Assembly: GCF_042453785.1 (NCBI RefSeq) | Contig: NC_091674.1 | Span: forward strand, 25,709,001 to 25,773,000 | From: Malus domestica | Taxonomy: Eukaryota > Streptophyta > Magnoliopsida > Rosales > Rosaceae | Length of the DNA stretch: 64,000 nt | Reading direction: 5' to 3' | Part shown: positions 33,852 through 45,325 of the stretch, piece by piece | How positions within the stretch are numbered: the first letter of the stretch is position 1 | How the letters are laid out: each line of letters opens with the position of its first letter | Program-made: the position numbers and the translations under genes | The notes under the pieces: generated by a model | Database searches by the model: none | The model's input: only the letters and a program-made list of their open reading frames with translations | Told to the model about the DNA's origin: nothing

Positions 33852-34005
33852 AGGAAAATTAATGAAAATGAATGGAAAATTTTAAGTTTTAACGAAAATG
33901 ACAAAATAAAAGATAAAGTGAATAGTATTATAATTGACTTTTTAGTGTAAAAATATAATTTTTCGTTAAAGTGAATAGTACTATGAGTTGTTCGTTAAAA
34001 TTTCC
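33852..34005. mobile_element. 154-bp Mutator-like MITE, copy A (9-bp TSD)
   Basis: Termini AGGAAAATTAATG and, on the minus strand, GGAAATTTTAACG. The interior has AAGTGAATAGTA and TTTTTCGTTAAAGTGAA. The TSD TTAATTTTT lies at 33843-33851 and 34006-34014. The same family and length recur at 40859-41012. Confidence 0.78.
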
Positions 34006-34746
34006 TTAATTTTTTGATAAATTAAAGACCTAAACTTTTGTAAAGTGGCCAATTTATCCCTTTACTTATAGACTCTATCCGCTCAAATTGAAGGGCCTTA
34101 ATCTTTCCAATATTTTTTCTTACATGTCACCTAGGACAACCAACTAAATAATTAAATATACATGCCATATTTTAATTGATAGCTCTAGCTGATACATGGA
34201 TGTATTAAGACTTAAGAGCAACTCCACCAGAACAATTAGCCTGATGGACCAGCAACGTCACCAACCCAATAGCCAGATCTACAAGCTCCAGCCTAGAGGG
34301 CAATTGGGCAGGCAGGGGGGGCCGAGTGAGAAGCCCAGCTTGAATCGATGGCTCGAGAGCCCGAGGGCCAAGTGATGCAATGCTGACGTAAGGGTGGCGT
34401 CAGCCACTATTTTATTATTTTTGCGTCAGGCGCGTGCACAACACACTCGCATGAGGGCGCGTCCCGACAACATTTCAGAAGCCTGGGGCCCGCGATGCAG
34501 ACGATAGAATGTTACCGTTGGTGGCCACATGGCTTTTTCTCGTTCGTTGGATTTTAACGGTTACTTGTTCTGGACCATTGGATTTCCAACGGTAAAAAAA
34601 AATTTGAAACTTTCTTAAATATCAGCCATTGGATTTGAGATCAACGGTCCACGTTATTCGCCTTTATAAATTAAAAAAAAAAGAATTAACATTAAAAAAA
34701 TCTGAAAAGTTATCGTTGTGCCACGTGGCACATTCTAGAGGGTTGG

Positions 34747-35779
34747 TGTAAACACGAATTTTTCCTGAAACGAAAGAGACAAGAACAACGTGTACAAAAT
34801 AATATTTGTATTTGATGATTTTGGGTTACAATCTCTCTCAAATTTGATCATCTGATTCGATCTATGTAAGGTGTTGATTTGTGGATGTGCGATTGATCCA
34901 AAGGGCCGTTGGGCTTGATCTAAGGATGAACGTTCTTCAAGGGACGTGGGCTTGATCTTGAAGGTGGATTTGAGCGGATTTTCAAGGAGTCGTTGGGGCT
35001 TGATCTTGAGGATGAGCGTTTCTTCAAGGGCCGTTGAGGCTTGATCTTGAATAACGATGATGAACGGATCTTCAAGGGTTTTTGGGCTTGATCTTGAAGA
35101 ACAACAATTGACAGATCTTCAAGGGCTTTTGGGCTTTATCTTGAATAACGGTGATGAACGGACCTTCAAAGGCTTTTGGGCTTTGATCTTGAATGACGGT
35201 TGGATGTGTGGATTTGTTGACGTTGTTGATCCAAAGGGGCCGTTGGGGCTTGATCTTAGGATGAACGGATGATGAACGATGAACACTTTCTTCAAGGGCC
35301 GACGGGGCTTGATCTTGAATTGGTGGAAGTTCTTCAAAGACCTTTGGGGCTTGATCTTGAATTGGTGGATGATTGTTGATCCAAGGGCCGTCGGGGCTTG
35401 ATCTTGGAAGAACGATGAACGAAGAACGAAGAGGGCTTTCTTGATTCTTCGGAAACCTGGATGCTTGAGAGCTTCGGAGTTTCAGAGCTTCAGAGCTTCA
35501 AGGTTTTGGTGTCATATGAATTGGTTTTGAATTGGTTCCCCAAAATGAATGAAATGGCCTCCTATTTATAGAATTTTTCAAGGCCTAATTTGGAATATAA
35601 TATGCAGATGAAATAAATCGTTATCGCCAGGTGTTGACATGTGTCCTATTTGATAACTTTTCCGATTTATTTTGATTTTTCTTTTAGTCATACACTACGT
35701 GTAAAATTTATGTGACACGTGGGCATTGAAATTGTAACTATTGGTTAACATTTATTTCACCGAAATTTCGATGTCTACA
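34747..35779 (-). mobile_element. solo LTR (1033 bp, 5-bp TSD)
   Basis: It begins TGTAAACACG and ends GATGTCTACA, with target duplication GTTGG at 34742-34746 and 35780-35784. No internal retroelement sequence remains, so LTR-LTR recombination is implied. A minus-strand TATA box (CTATAAATAGGAGG near 35570) suggests the LTR reads on the minus strand. About ten imperfect copies of GGGCTTGATCTTGA with an AAGGGCCGTTGG-like partner form a minisatellite at about 34.9-35.4 kb. Plant LTR superfamily not determined. Confidence 0.88.
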
Positions 35780-36410
35780 GTTGGATTTCAATTTTTTTTA
35801 ATCCAATGGCAGAAATTAATTAAGGTAATAAAAAATCTGAATTTAAAAAAAAAATTGATTTTACTTTTTTATAAATACCTTCTCATTATCTTCTACCTTA
35901 CACCACAATTTCATATTTTCTCAAATACTTTCAACCACATTTCAATCTTTCTCTCAAAGTTTCAATCCAAATTTCATATTTTCTCAAAGTTTCAACCACA
36001 ATTTCATATTTTCTCAAATACTTTCATCCATATTCCAATCTTTCTCTCAAAGTTTCAATCCAATTGGTTTCCAACAAAATGACTAATGATGCAAGTACAA
36101 ATTAGACGCTTATTGAAGATGTTATGTTGTGTTCTAGTTGGGTTGAGGTTACTCATGATCCGATTACGGGTAATGAGATGTTGTTGCGAGAAATGTGGAG
36201 TCTTATTCATACCAATTATCTTGAGAAAATTGGTGGGAAAATAATCAAAGAATCGATGTCTGGTCGTTGGAGAATACTCAGCCAATCGTTTAGTCTTTGG
36301 AGGGACGCCTTGGCAAAAACTAGTTCTAATCTTCAAAGTGGGGAAAATTTAGTGGATCAGGTAACAATATATTATTTATTTGTTTATACTATACCTAAAT
36401 TTAGATTAGC

Positions 36411-36770
36411 TATCAGAGCCAATCCCTGGCCGGAAGTGTGCCGACAAGGACGTTGGGCCCCTAAGGTGGGGTAGATTGTTAGATCCCACATCGCCTAGGG
36501 GAATGGATCATGTAAGCTTTATATGTATATTCTCATCTCTACCTAGCACGAGGCTTTTTGGGAGCTCACTGGCTTTGGGTTCCATCGTAACTCCGAAGTT
36601 AAGCGAGTTTGGGCAAGAGCATTCCTAGGATGGGTGACCCACTGGGAAGTTCTCGTGTGAGTTCCCAGAAACAAAACCGTGAAGGCGTGGTCGAGGCCCA
36701 AAGCGGACAATATCGTGCTACGATGAAGTCGAGCCCGGGATGTGGTGGGGGCTCGGGTCGAGATGTGACA
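36411..36770 (+). mobile_element. Cassandra TRIM: internal domain plus 3' LTR only
   Basis: 36477-36770 is a 294-bp Cassandra LTR (TGTTAGATCCC to GATGTGACA) with embedded 5S-like sequence. It is preceded by the ~66-bp Cassandra internal domain, from TATCAGAGCC (PBS region) to AAGGTGGGGTAGAT (PPT). The 5' LTR is absent. TTAGC flanks this unit at 36406-36410 and 36771-36775, a 5-bp target duplication, so the missing LTR appears to be a feature of the inserted molecule or a very precise loss. Confidence 0.88.
36558..36666 (+). repeat. 5S-rRNA-like segment within the Cassandra LTR
   Basis: The stretch reads TCCATC..AACTCCGAAGTTAAGCGAG, then TTGGGC, then CTAGGATGGGTGACC and CTGGGAAGTTCTCGTGT, following plant 5S rRNA including the internal control regions. 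It is a retrotransposon-borne copy, not a 5S gene array, and differs from 5S at many sites. Confidence 0.9.
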
Positions 36771-38009
36771 TTAGCTACTTTGATTATAATTATTTCTTCT
36801 CCCGCATTGTGTAGACATTTCAAGCACAAGCTTGGTATAATGTCAAAACCAAAAACAAAAACAAATCATTCACCCAGTGGGAATGTTGGAATATTGTCAA
36901 AGATTGTCCTAAATTCAGAGTTGTGCTTATCGGTCCAGAAGTTGTCATGAACAGCACCCCTCTACACTCTATGCCTGTTCATGAAACCAAAACAGAAGAA
37001 GTGCCGGAAACGCCCCCTGAACAAGCGTCGGGGTCGACCCGATATCCAATTAGGCCTCCAGGTAAGAAGGCTTCAAAGAGAAAAGGAAGTGCTTCCAAGA
37101 ATGATTATGAAAAATATATGGAAGAACTTGCTTGCCAAGGTGAATTGACTTTGGCGCGGGAAATGGGTAAATTTGAGACTGATAAGGCTAGATAGGAGGC
37201 AAAAGCTGCAGCTGCTGAAATATTATTTCAAGCTAATGAGAGAGAAAGATAGCTACTTAGGCAAGAAAGGGAAGAGCTTAAAGAAGAAAGAATGGCTCAA
37301 CATGATCGTGACATTATGAAGGAGCCTGTAGAGGGGAAGTCATCGAATTCTAAATATTTTTGGAATTCGGAGAAAGCGGGCTTAGTGCGAATGAGGCGTG
37401 CAAGGGAAGCGAGAGCAAGAAGAGATGGTCCTAGCACCACAAGAGGAGATGATCCTAGCACCACAAATCGGTTAGGTGATGATTCCATTCACGAAGGACT
37501 AGGGAATTTGTTTTTAATCGTAGCCCATAATTTTTCAATCACTTTGGGTTGTAATTTCTTATTTATTGAATATAGTACTTTATGTTGTTTCCAATTTATT
37601 GAATTTAGTACTTTATTCAAACTAAGAGTATATTTATTTAATTTGGTAATTTATTTAAACTAAGAGTATATTTATTTAATTTGGTAATCTATTTAAACTA
37701 AGAAAATCTTTATTTAAAGGACATAAACACACCAAATAAAATTACATAAACATACCGAATAAAATTACAAACACACCAAATTTAAAAAAAAAAAAAAGCT
37801 CACTAAATGAACTTAAAAAACACACCAAATAAAAACAAACACACTAAATGAACTTAAGTTTTTTCAGCTTGTTTCAATTCCCACTGGTGCTTTATCAAGT
37901 TAATTTGCCGGGTATTGTGCATATATAGGTCCTGAAGTGCAGTGTATCATTGAATGAGCCTTTCATTGTAACGTCCATCCCTTTGTAATGGCTCGTGTTA
38001 CACGGGTTC

Positions 38010-39256
38010 TTCGGTGGTGTCATAAGCACAATATATTTATGTTCTGGAAGTGTTCATCGTGTCTGGCTCATATTCATCAACGGCATCATAATCGTACTTA
38101 TCTTCCACAATCATGTTGTGAATAATGATGCACGTCATCATGATGGATCAAAGCGACTCTAAATCAAACATTCTAGTAGCACCACTGACAATCGCCTAAC
38201 AAGCTTGGAGGATACCAAAACAACGTTACACATCATTCCTACATCCCTATTAACAGCTTGCAAAGTATTTTTCCTTTGCACTTCACGGACATGGCACTAT
38301 TTTGACAAACGATGACCACATTGGGTAAATGTCGTCTGCTAGGTAGTATGGCCCGTGGTATTTACGTCTGTTGACCCAGTACGTGACTCTTGGTGCTTTT
38401 CCTTACAGGACATCTTTGAACACTAGGGATTGGGCAAAGACATTGAGGTCATTTTGAGCCACCGAATCACCGAAAAAAACATGTTAAATCCATGTATCAA
38501 ATGATGTCACTGCCTCTAAAATGATATTTTTGCTCCATTTCTATCCCCATAAGCTCATTACCATGCACTTGAATAGCTTTTCCAGATCCAGTGCATATAG
38601 TCGATGCTTCCAATCATCCCAGAAAAACCTTGCATCTCAACCTTCTTCAGAAGCCTTTGCAAGTCCATCTCAGTAGGTCTCCAGAGGTATTTTGCAGTGT
38701 AGATAGATTCGATTGCAGAGCAAAACCTCATCAGGGACTCAAGAATGGTTTATTTCCCCATCCTCGCTATCTCATCTACTTGGTCTGCAGATGTTCCATA
38801 TGCAAGCATCCACAAGGCAGCAATAATTTTTTACCCCAGAAGGAGACCCATAACACCAAAAGCATTCTTCTTTTGCACAAAGTAAGAATCATGATTGCTT
38901 GCAATCATGATTTTGTTAAACAAATGTCATTCTATTCTAAAACGACGTCTAAAGTACGTATCAGGGAATGCACTATTACGAACAAAATAATTGTCCAAGA
39001 GATCCGTATCTTGTCATTGCCTGCTTCTATTAAGGTTTGCAGAACGACTGGGCCTGGAGATCTGAGCCACAACTTGGATGACTCGACATGAATGTGAGGC
39101 TATTTGGCTTCTTGCTTCGTCATCTCTCCTTCTACGCTCCTCATCCTCTTCCTCTTCCATCACATGTTCACCCACTTGGAGATTGAACATTTATTCTTGC
39201 TTAAACAATTCTTTCTCTTGCTTATCGATTTCCCACAACATCCTTGAAGAAGACAT
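38010..39256 (-). pseudogene. PIF/Harbinger transposase, heavily mutated
   Basis: Reading the minus strand from ATG at 39256: MSSSRMLWEIDKQEKELFKQ then a stop. Further in are GMIGSIDYMHWIWK (first catalytic Asp), ILEAVTSFDTWI, YWVNRRKYHGPYYLADDIYP (second Asp), KEKYFAS, DV*RCFGIL (the position of the catalytic Glu is a stop) and IIIHNMIVEDKYDYDAVDEY. At least eight stops occur between 38.0 and 38.5 kb. It is the HARBI1/ALP1-like DDE_4 family and certainly inactive. Confidence 0.88.
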
Positions 39257-39804
39257 TATAAGAAGAAAGCATAAACTATGAATAATGATAGAGATTTTGA
39301 TTTTGGTGTGTGATTTCTTAGGATGGATGGTGGGTTATATGGAGGAAAAAGAAAGGATTAGGTTGTAGATAATATCACGCGGCATGCCATCATTTGTTAA
39401 AAATCTGATCGAAATATATCCTCAAAGATTATAAACTGATTGTGACACATGACGCGACGTGATTGATTAAAAATCTTATTGAAAATTTATCCTCAATGAT
39501 TCTGAAAATGTAACGACACGTGGCACGAGAGCATTGGATAAATATCTTATCGAAATCTATCATCAAAAATTGTCTTCTCGGATAACAACATATGGCACAA
39601 CGAGAACGATTACAAATTTTATCCGAAATTAAAAATAAAATTATTTTGTATTAATTTATAAAATAAAAAATACTAATATTTTATTGCCTATTGCCATGGC
39701 TATTCACTGTAGGGGTGCAGATGCAAAATGCAGTTACTGTTCATTGAAGACTATTCAATAGTGACTTACCTTAGGAAACCTTTGCAATGTTGGAGTTGCT
39801 CTAA

Positions 39805-40353
39805 CAACAAATTGGTTGGAACCTAACGGTAAGAGTTCAATCGACTAATTAGAAAGTTTATGCTATTAATTTACCAAAAATAAAGTTTACGAAGTCAATC
39901 GTCAACTTACCCTGAGCGCGTGGGAGCCATAAACTAATCAAGAGCACACGGAAACTGACTACCTGTCTTCTACTTGTACTTTCACTTCAATCACAGCTAG
40001 TCATCTAACCTCCTCAGCCGACTTCAGATAATTCTAAATTTTTTTGGTAGCCATCTGAACTCAGACTGAATTCGATCAGTGTTCTATACAGTCTAAACTA
40101 AGTAACAAACATTGACCCGTTATATGTAAGTAGTCGAGCAGTGTTTCATTTTCAGAAGGGACTTATAATGAGACCACCTCAGAAAGAAGGAAAAAATGTG
40201 GCAAGAAAAGGGAGGGTTGTGGGGGGCAGTTATAAAGCCGAGAGGCGAACGGTGGGAAAGGAGAGGTGACATGTTGCTAAACGAGCAAACAAGGCAGCAA
40301 AAAGTCTTTGTCCTTTCTCTGCCAAATCACTTGCAACGTTTCAGTCATTGACT
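39805..40353. other. intergenic
   Basis: No gene or bounded repeat recognised between the Harbinger right end and the L1 insertion. Confidence 0.4.
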
Positions 40354-40364
40354 AAATAAACGTT

Positions 40365-40781
40365 TAGGTCGACAGCTGGGAAGCTTTTCCTTTTATTGCG
40401 AAATGCGGTAATTGGTTGGGGGGGGGGGGGGGGGGTTTCAAGAGTGCGGTATTCTTGGGTTTCAAGATCGGCCAATTCGGCAACGGATATTTTGGCTTTG
40501 CGGTGTTGTAAGGAAGTATGTGATCTTATTTGGGTCGACAGACCCCCATCTTCCCTTATTCATATTTTGTGTAATGACGGTCTTCTTTGTCCCCACTAGT
40601 TAGTTATGGTAGTGCGAGGAGAGACGCTTTAGCATTTGGTGTGGCGTCCGGATTTCTTGTAACCTCCTTGCTCTACCTTTTTCTAGTCTTTGTTGTTGGC
40701 TGTTTGCTTTTGTGTAGGCCTTCCTATTAAACTCTGGCATCTTTGCCCGGATAATGCTATATCTAGATTTCCAAAAAAATA
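40365..40781 (+). mobile_element. 5'-truncated L1-type LINE (11-bp TSD)
   Basis: The 417-bp insertion is flanked by AAATAAACGTT at 40354-40364 and 40782-40792. It encodes the end of an L1 RNase H-like domain (WVSRSANSATDILALR and VDRPPSSLIHILCNDGLLCPH fragments), then a 3' UTR and an A-rich tail. A 17-G run at about 40418-40434 has disrupted the frame near its start. Confidence 0.87.
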
Positions 40782-40858
40782 AAATAAACGTTACAAGATA
40801 AGTCGCTTCAACCGTCTAATTTGCCGTGCAAACTTGCCAACTCCACCTTATTTTCAAA

Positions 40859-41012
40859 GTAATTTTAACGAAAAACTCATGGTACTGTTTATTTTAACGA
40901 AAAATCACATTTTTACACACAAAAAATCAATCTTGATACTATTTATTTTACTCTTTATTTTTGTCCTTATCGTTAAAACTCAAAGTTTTCAAACAATTTT
41001 CATTAATTTTCC
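40859..41012 (-). mobile_element. 154-bp Mutator-like MITE, copy B (11-bp direct repeat)
   Basis: Same sequence and length as the copy at 33852-34005, in reverse orientation. TTATTTTCAAA flanks it at 40848-40858 and 41013-41023. Confidence 0.82.
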
Positions 41013-41050
41013 TTATTTTCAAAAGCACCGACATTGGTCTTACAACTGGA

Positions 41051-41192
41051 ATGCTGGAACGACTGTATCTCAAGCCTATCCCGCATCGTGATACTTGATC
41101 GGTTTGACATACTGCATGCAACCAAGATGCTAAAAACGCCTGTATCTCAAGGCTATCCTGCACCATGACGATTCATCGGTTTGAGATACTGC
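41051..41192. repeat. imperfect 76-bp-spaced direct repeat
   Basis: ATGCTGGAACGACTGTATCT at 41051 and ATGCTAAAAACGCCTGTATC at 41127 begin related ~65-bp blocks, both ending CGGTTTGA(C/G)ATACTGC. The origin is not recognised. Confidence 0.65.
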
Positions 41193-41490
41193 CATATTGG
41201 TGTCTGCATCTTACGTAACTATTAATAAAGTCATGCGGGACATCCAAAAATATAGAAATTAAAGGGGAAGGGAGATAGGAATACATAACTTGAGATTATA
41301 TTAAATCCATAACTTAGATATCAGTACCAATTTACTTAATAAATAATTATATACTAAGAATGCAATGCACATGGTCCCCAAAAGCAATCAAAGCATCATA
41401 TTGCAAATGGCAAAATGCCAGTCCATTATTCCGGACACAAACACAAACACACACATATATTAACAGGGATTATAAGTAGTTGTCTTCCAT

Positions 41491-44400
41491 CTAAAGCGGC
41501 TCCCCGTTGATCAGATCCATAACCACACGCTTGATGCTTCCATTGTTCTTCACCAGCAGCTTCTTGTTCATTTCGGTATCACAGAAACCCTGCACAAAGC
41601 CATCTTACTCAGAAAACACCAAAATTTTGGAGATGAACTATCCGGCAAGATTTAGACAAGGCCGGGTTGTGCAACTTACCATTTCCTGCAGCTCCTCAAG
41701 GATAGGATCCCAGTCCGAAACCTCGCAGAGATCTTCGACAGACTGCTCCAGGTTGTAGTCATTCCTACGCAGAATCTCCTTGTTCAAATTGACCTGCTTA
41801 AACCCCATCGCCTCGAGCTCCTTCAGCATGGTATCTTCCACAGCATTGTTTGAACTGGTCCCTTCAGATGATGCCGGTGCATTGACAGCAGGTGGTGATT
41901 TGGGGGAGGGTGGGGCTGATTCATAGATATCAACCATGGGATACGACACAGTCGAACCCTGTGGCTCAACAGTGGGATACGACACAGTTGAACCCTGTGG
42001 CTCAACAGTGGGATACGACACAGTTGAAGGACCCTGTGGCTCAGTAGGGGCAGAGGCACTGTGGCCAACCAGCAAGCTATCGTTGATGGGGAAGTGGAGC
42101 TCCTGGTCATGTCCAGGCTGTTCAGTAGGCACGGGCTTCACCGGTTCCTTGAGTGGGGTAGAAGCAGAAGGCTGGAGAAGGTCACTGACAGCAGCTGGTT
42201 GAACGTTCACATCCATTTTTTCATATTCTTTTGGGGGCAAATTCAAGTTCAGACCTTGAAAGCTCTCAAAGAATGAATCCTTCAAGGAAGCATCAACCTG
42301 CACAAGGGAATAAAGTATAAGAAGCTTTGTCTAGTTACTGGCATTAGAGCGTAAAGTTGTTCTAGAAAACATACACCTGAATGCAAAAAAATACAATAAA
42401 TAGAGGTCATCAAAAAAGCACAACTATATCTGCTTTGTAATGAGGAAGATACCTGGATCAGAACCCAAACACGTTGACCAAACTTTTGGCCAGACGGGGT
42501 TGCCATCCTCCAGTGTGAGATGTAGTGACCAGGTGAATCGGGGGCAGTAAAATCAACGGCAATATCGAGTTCATTTTCAGCCGGCACACCATCCGCAGGA
42601 ATCTGTAACGAATCATGAAATTAAAAAATGACCAAAAAAAAAAAAAAACACTAATAAAAGAACTAAAACGAAAATGAATAAAAGTGTCAACTAAAACCCA
42701 GGAAATATGCAAGGGCAACAAATAAGTAAGTATTAAACATGACTCAAACAATTTCAGAACAATGTCAAAGCATGGCACCTCTATCTCGACTGAATCTGAA
42801 TTGCTAAATCTGTCACCCCCAATCCACACAAGTGTTGTTCCTTGAGGCCACACCATACTACCGTTGTTGCGCATCCGCCATATTTTGGTAAATGGAGTAG
42901 ATGGGGCTATTAATGTACCATCCATTACATTGACATCCAATACAAAGTGGCTATCAAGCTTAGGGTGGCCTGGGTTCATACTTAAACCTCTCAAGATTTT
43001 TGGCATAACTGGGGGGCCGACCCATGGAGGCTGCCATTAAGGATGAAAAGGAAAGGTCAAATTCATAACAAAAATAAAATATGGTATCTAAGGGGGAAAA
43101 AAAAAGTATCAAAGGGATCTACACACTTGCTCATACAACCCCTTGAAGGGCTGTGGATGACGATAAGAGATAGGGCGGTCAATCCTAACGTAATCAGTCG
43201 CACTACCCTTACTTGCAAAACAAATCTGACAGAGGTCATAATTTTCTTTCCTGCGGAAAAGAAACAGAAAGTAACATCAATATTGAGAGTTCAACAAAGT
43301 TTCATTACCAACTTAGCATCAGAGATTTGATAAGTTCCATTCTTACACTATTGACTTGAATCGAGGTCCAACAATTGGATGACAATCACAGCCATCACAC
43401 TGAACACCTGTGTGGAACATTCCACCCATCGCTTTGGAGTGATTTCTTTTGAAAGGAATACGCCGAGAGGCAGCAGGAGTAGCTGAGTCATTTGCAATGG
43501 GAGTCTCTGTAAGTGAACATTTGTTAAAACGATTACTAATCATACCATTAATATGGCTTGCAAGGAAAGCTGAACTTGTTGACGCACCACAACCAAAAGG
43601 CTTCTTGCTGTGAAGTTTCTTTTGAATATTGAGAAGACCATTGGGAAGCTCCTTAGACTCCTTCCTTGCCTCACTGGTGTGAAAACTTGATCCAGCTGGT
43701 GCACCATTTACAGGCGTGGATCCTGATAGATTAGAATCAGTAGGAAGGAAATTGAGATCAACAGTTGCATGAAGAGGTGGAGCAGACATCCCCACATCCT
43801 TGGTCACATTCACAGAATCCGTTGCCTGACCTTTTTTGGTGCTTGATTCCTCAGCTGCAGACTTTAAGATGGGTTTTGACTTGCCATCACCCTTCAGATC
43901 ATTTGAATTACCAGCAGCTGATGGAGCAACGGCACTCCCAGAGGCGCCGCTCTGCTTGCTTGAATCTCCAGCGGTCTGAACCTGGGCATCTGGAATCAAG
44001 TACGATAGGCCCATCTTTGAAAACCAGTCAACAAGCTCCGCAAACACCGGACTGGATGATGCAGATTTTGAAGCCAATTCAAGAGGAAACTTAGAAGCAA
44101 ATTCCCGAAATGGCTCTGGCAGGGACTTCAGTGCCGCACCAGCATCAAAATTTGGTACTGGAGGTGGACCTTGAGGGGACCTCAAAGGAGTAGAACCTCC
44201 ACTTGACTTGGCAGATTTATCCTTGTTAATCTGTACAAATATCTTCAAGAATTTGAGCTTCTGCCTCATCGTGTCATGCAGATCACCATCATCAACAAGA
44301 GTCACTTCATCACCATCTTCATCAATGTACGTCATAGTAATGTCAGCATCAGGGCGGAGATTGAAAAGACTCAAGATCTTTTCTCGCAATCCAACCATGT

Positions 44401-45325
44401 CAAGATCCAGTTGATTGTTCTCATTGACACTAGCATTGAAACGCCTCAGTGTTTCCGCATATTGAACCTTTAGGACAACCAGTTGCATATTAGTACATAC
44501 GAAAGTAACCAAATGAGCATAGAATGTAAATTGATTGCATCACGCTGTTGACTGACTTGAAATAACTAACAAAGAGTTACGTATTCAGCTATCCAGCAAG
44601 AATATTTACAAAAATTCAAGAAATTTTCATATTTTAAGATTAACACAACAGCTATAACAAGTCTAAGGGGTTTGACAATTGTATAATATGATGCCAACAT
44701 CTAGTGTGGTTGGTAAAAACCCAAAACCTAATTATTATCCTGATAACGCAACCACGTAAAACCTCGAACAGAAAACAAACACAGATAAATTATTCTGAAA
44801 TGGATTACGGTTAATAAGCATATACATCGAACAAGAACAGTATTACAAGAGAGAGATAAAGAAAATGAATAAATCTTTTCAAACCCAACAATAAAAAATG
44901 TTAACACAAATTGAGTGCAAATGACAAAATCAAAATTGATCATAAAACTAGATTAACCATGGTAACACTCCGATGATAGATTAACCATGTTAATACGCCG
45001 ATTATCCAAAAAATGAACAATCTTTCCCAGAAATAAACATTCAATCAAATAAAGACGCGATGCATCATAAAACTCAAAATTCAAAAGTTATCATCACATA
45101 AACCCTCCCCAATTACCAAAACCCAAACATAAATCCATCAATCAAGAACCCCATTTCACTCAACAGCTCAGTCGCATGTCAAATTTAAAAACCCATTTTC
45201 CTTCCCCCAAAACTTTCCCATCAACCAAACAGCCCAAAACCAAAGACCCAATTAAAAAAAAATTCAAATTCGAAACCGAAACTTCCCAAAGATCGCACCT
45301 TGATGACCTTGGTCGACGACCCCAT
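41491..45325 (-). CDS. NBR1: NBR1 selective-autophagy receptor
   Basis: Minus-strand gene, ATG at 45325-45323 (exon 1 45299-45325, MGSSTKVIK), TAG at 41493-41491. Exon 2 (to about 43344, from 44467) carries a PB1 domain with the acidic OPCA motif YIDEDGDEVTLVDDGDL, then a Ser/Pro-rich linker. A ZZ zinc finger spans exons 2-3 (CDGCDCHPIVGPRFK joined to ENYDLCQICF). The FW/NBR1 domain follows (about 42.5-43.0 kb: WRMRNNGSMVWPQGTTLVWI and DFTAPDSPGHYISHWRM), then a Pro-rich linker with a 12-residue tandem repeat. The C-terminus has the UBA region LKELEAMGFKQVNLNKEIL and the Atg8-interacting motif SDWDPIL. The receptor oligomerises through PB1, binds ubiquitinated cargo by UBA and delivers it to ATG8 on autophagosomes. 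All domains appear intact. A short final exon ends VMDLINGEPL. Confidence 0.95.
41935..42040 (-). repeat. 36-nt in-frame tandem repeat in NBR1
   Basis: GGGATACGACACAGT(C/T)GAACCCTGTGGCTCAACAGT-type units, three copies, encode the 12-residue unit STVSYPTVEPQG. The third copy has a small in-frame insertion (PQGPS). It lies in the disordered linker between the FW and UBA domains. Confidence 0.9.

Larger units (their letters stand above)
36079..37470 (+). pseudogene. Harbinger ORF1 (Myb/SANT-like, GST-T3-like family), broken
   Basis: Starts MTNDASTN then TAG at 36103-36105; the frame resumes with VMLCSSWVEVTHDPITGNEM and WRILSQSFSLWRDALAK, the trihelix/Myb-like DNA-binding part. An intron (donor at about 36361, acceptor just before 36817) joins to TFQAQAWYNVKTKNK and WECWNIVKDCPKFRV. 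A Lys-rich region follows, then stops near 37193, 37251 and 37258 interrupt a coiled-coil C-terminus (LLRQEREELKEER). ORF1 proteins help the Harbinger transposase bind DNA and enter the nucleus. The intron carries the Cassandra insertion. Confidence 0.85.
34216..39801 (+). mobile_element. PIF/Harbinger DNA transposon, decayed (5.6 kb)
   Basis: The left end is GAGCAACTCCACC and the right end on the minus strand is GAGCAACTCCAAC. A TAA target duplication lies at 34213-34215 and 39802-39804. TIRs of this kind with a 3-bp TAA/TTA duplication define PIF/Harbinger. It holds both expected genes in convergent orientation: a Myb/SANT-like ORF1 (+, 36079-37470) and a DDE transposase (-, 38010-39256), both broken. 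Two retroelements are nested inside, at 34747-35779 and 36411-36770. Confidence 0.9.

Noticed and set aside
36558-36666. Functional 5S rRNA gene
   Set aside because: The 5S-like block lies within a Cassandra LTR with a target duplication and diverges at many positions, so it is retroelement-borne.
42458-43006. 182-aa minus-strand frame as a separate gene
   Set aside because: It is NBR1 exon sequence read through into the following intron.
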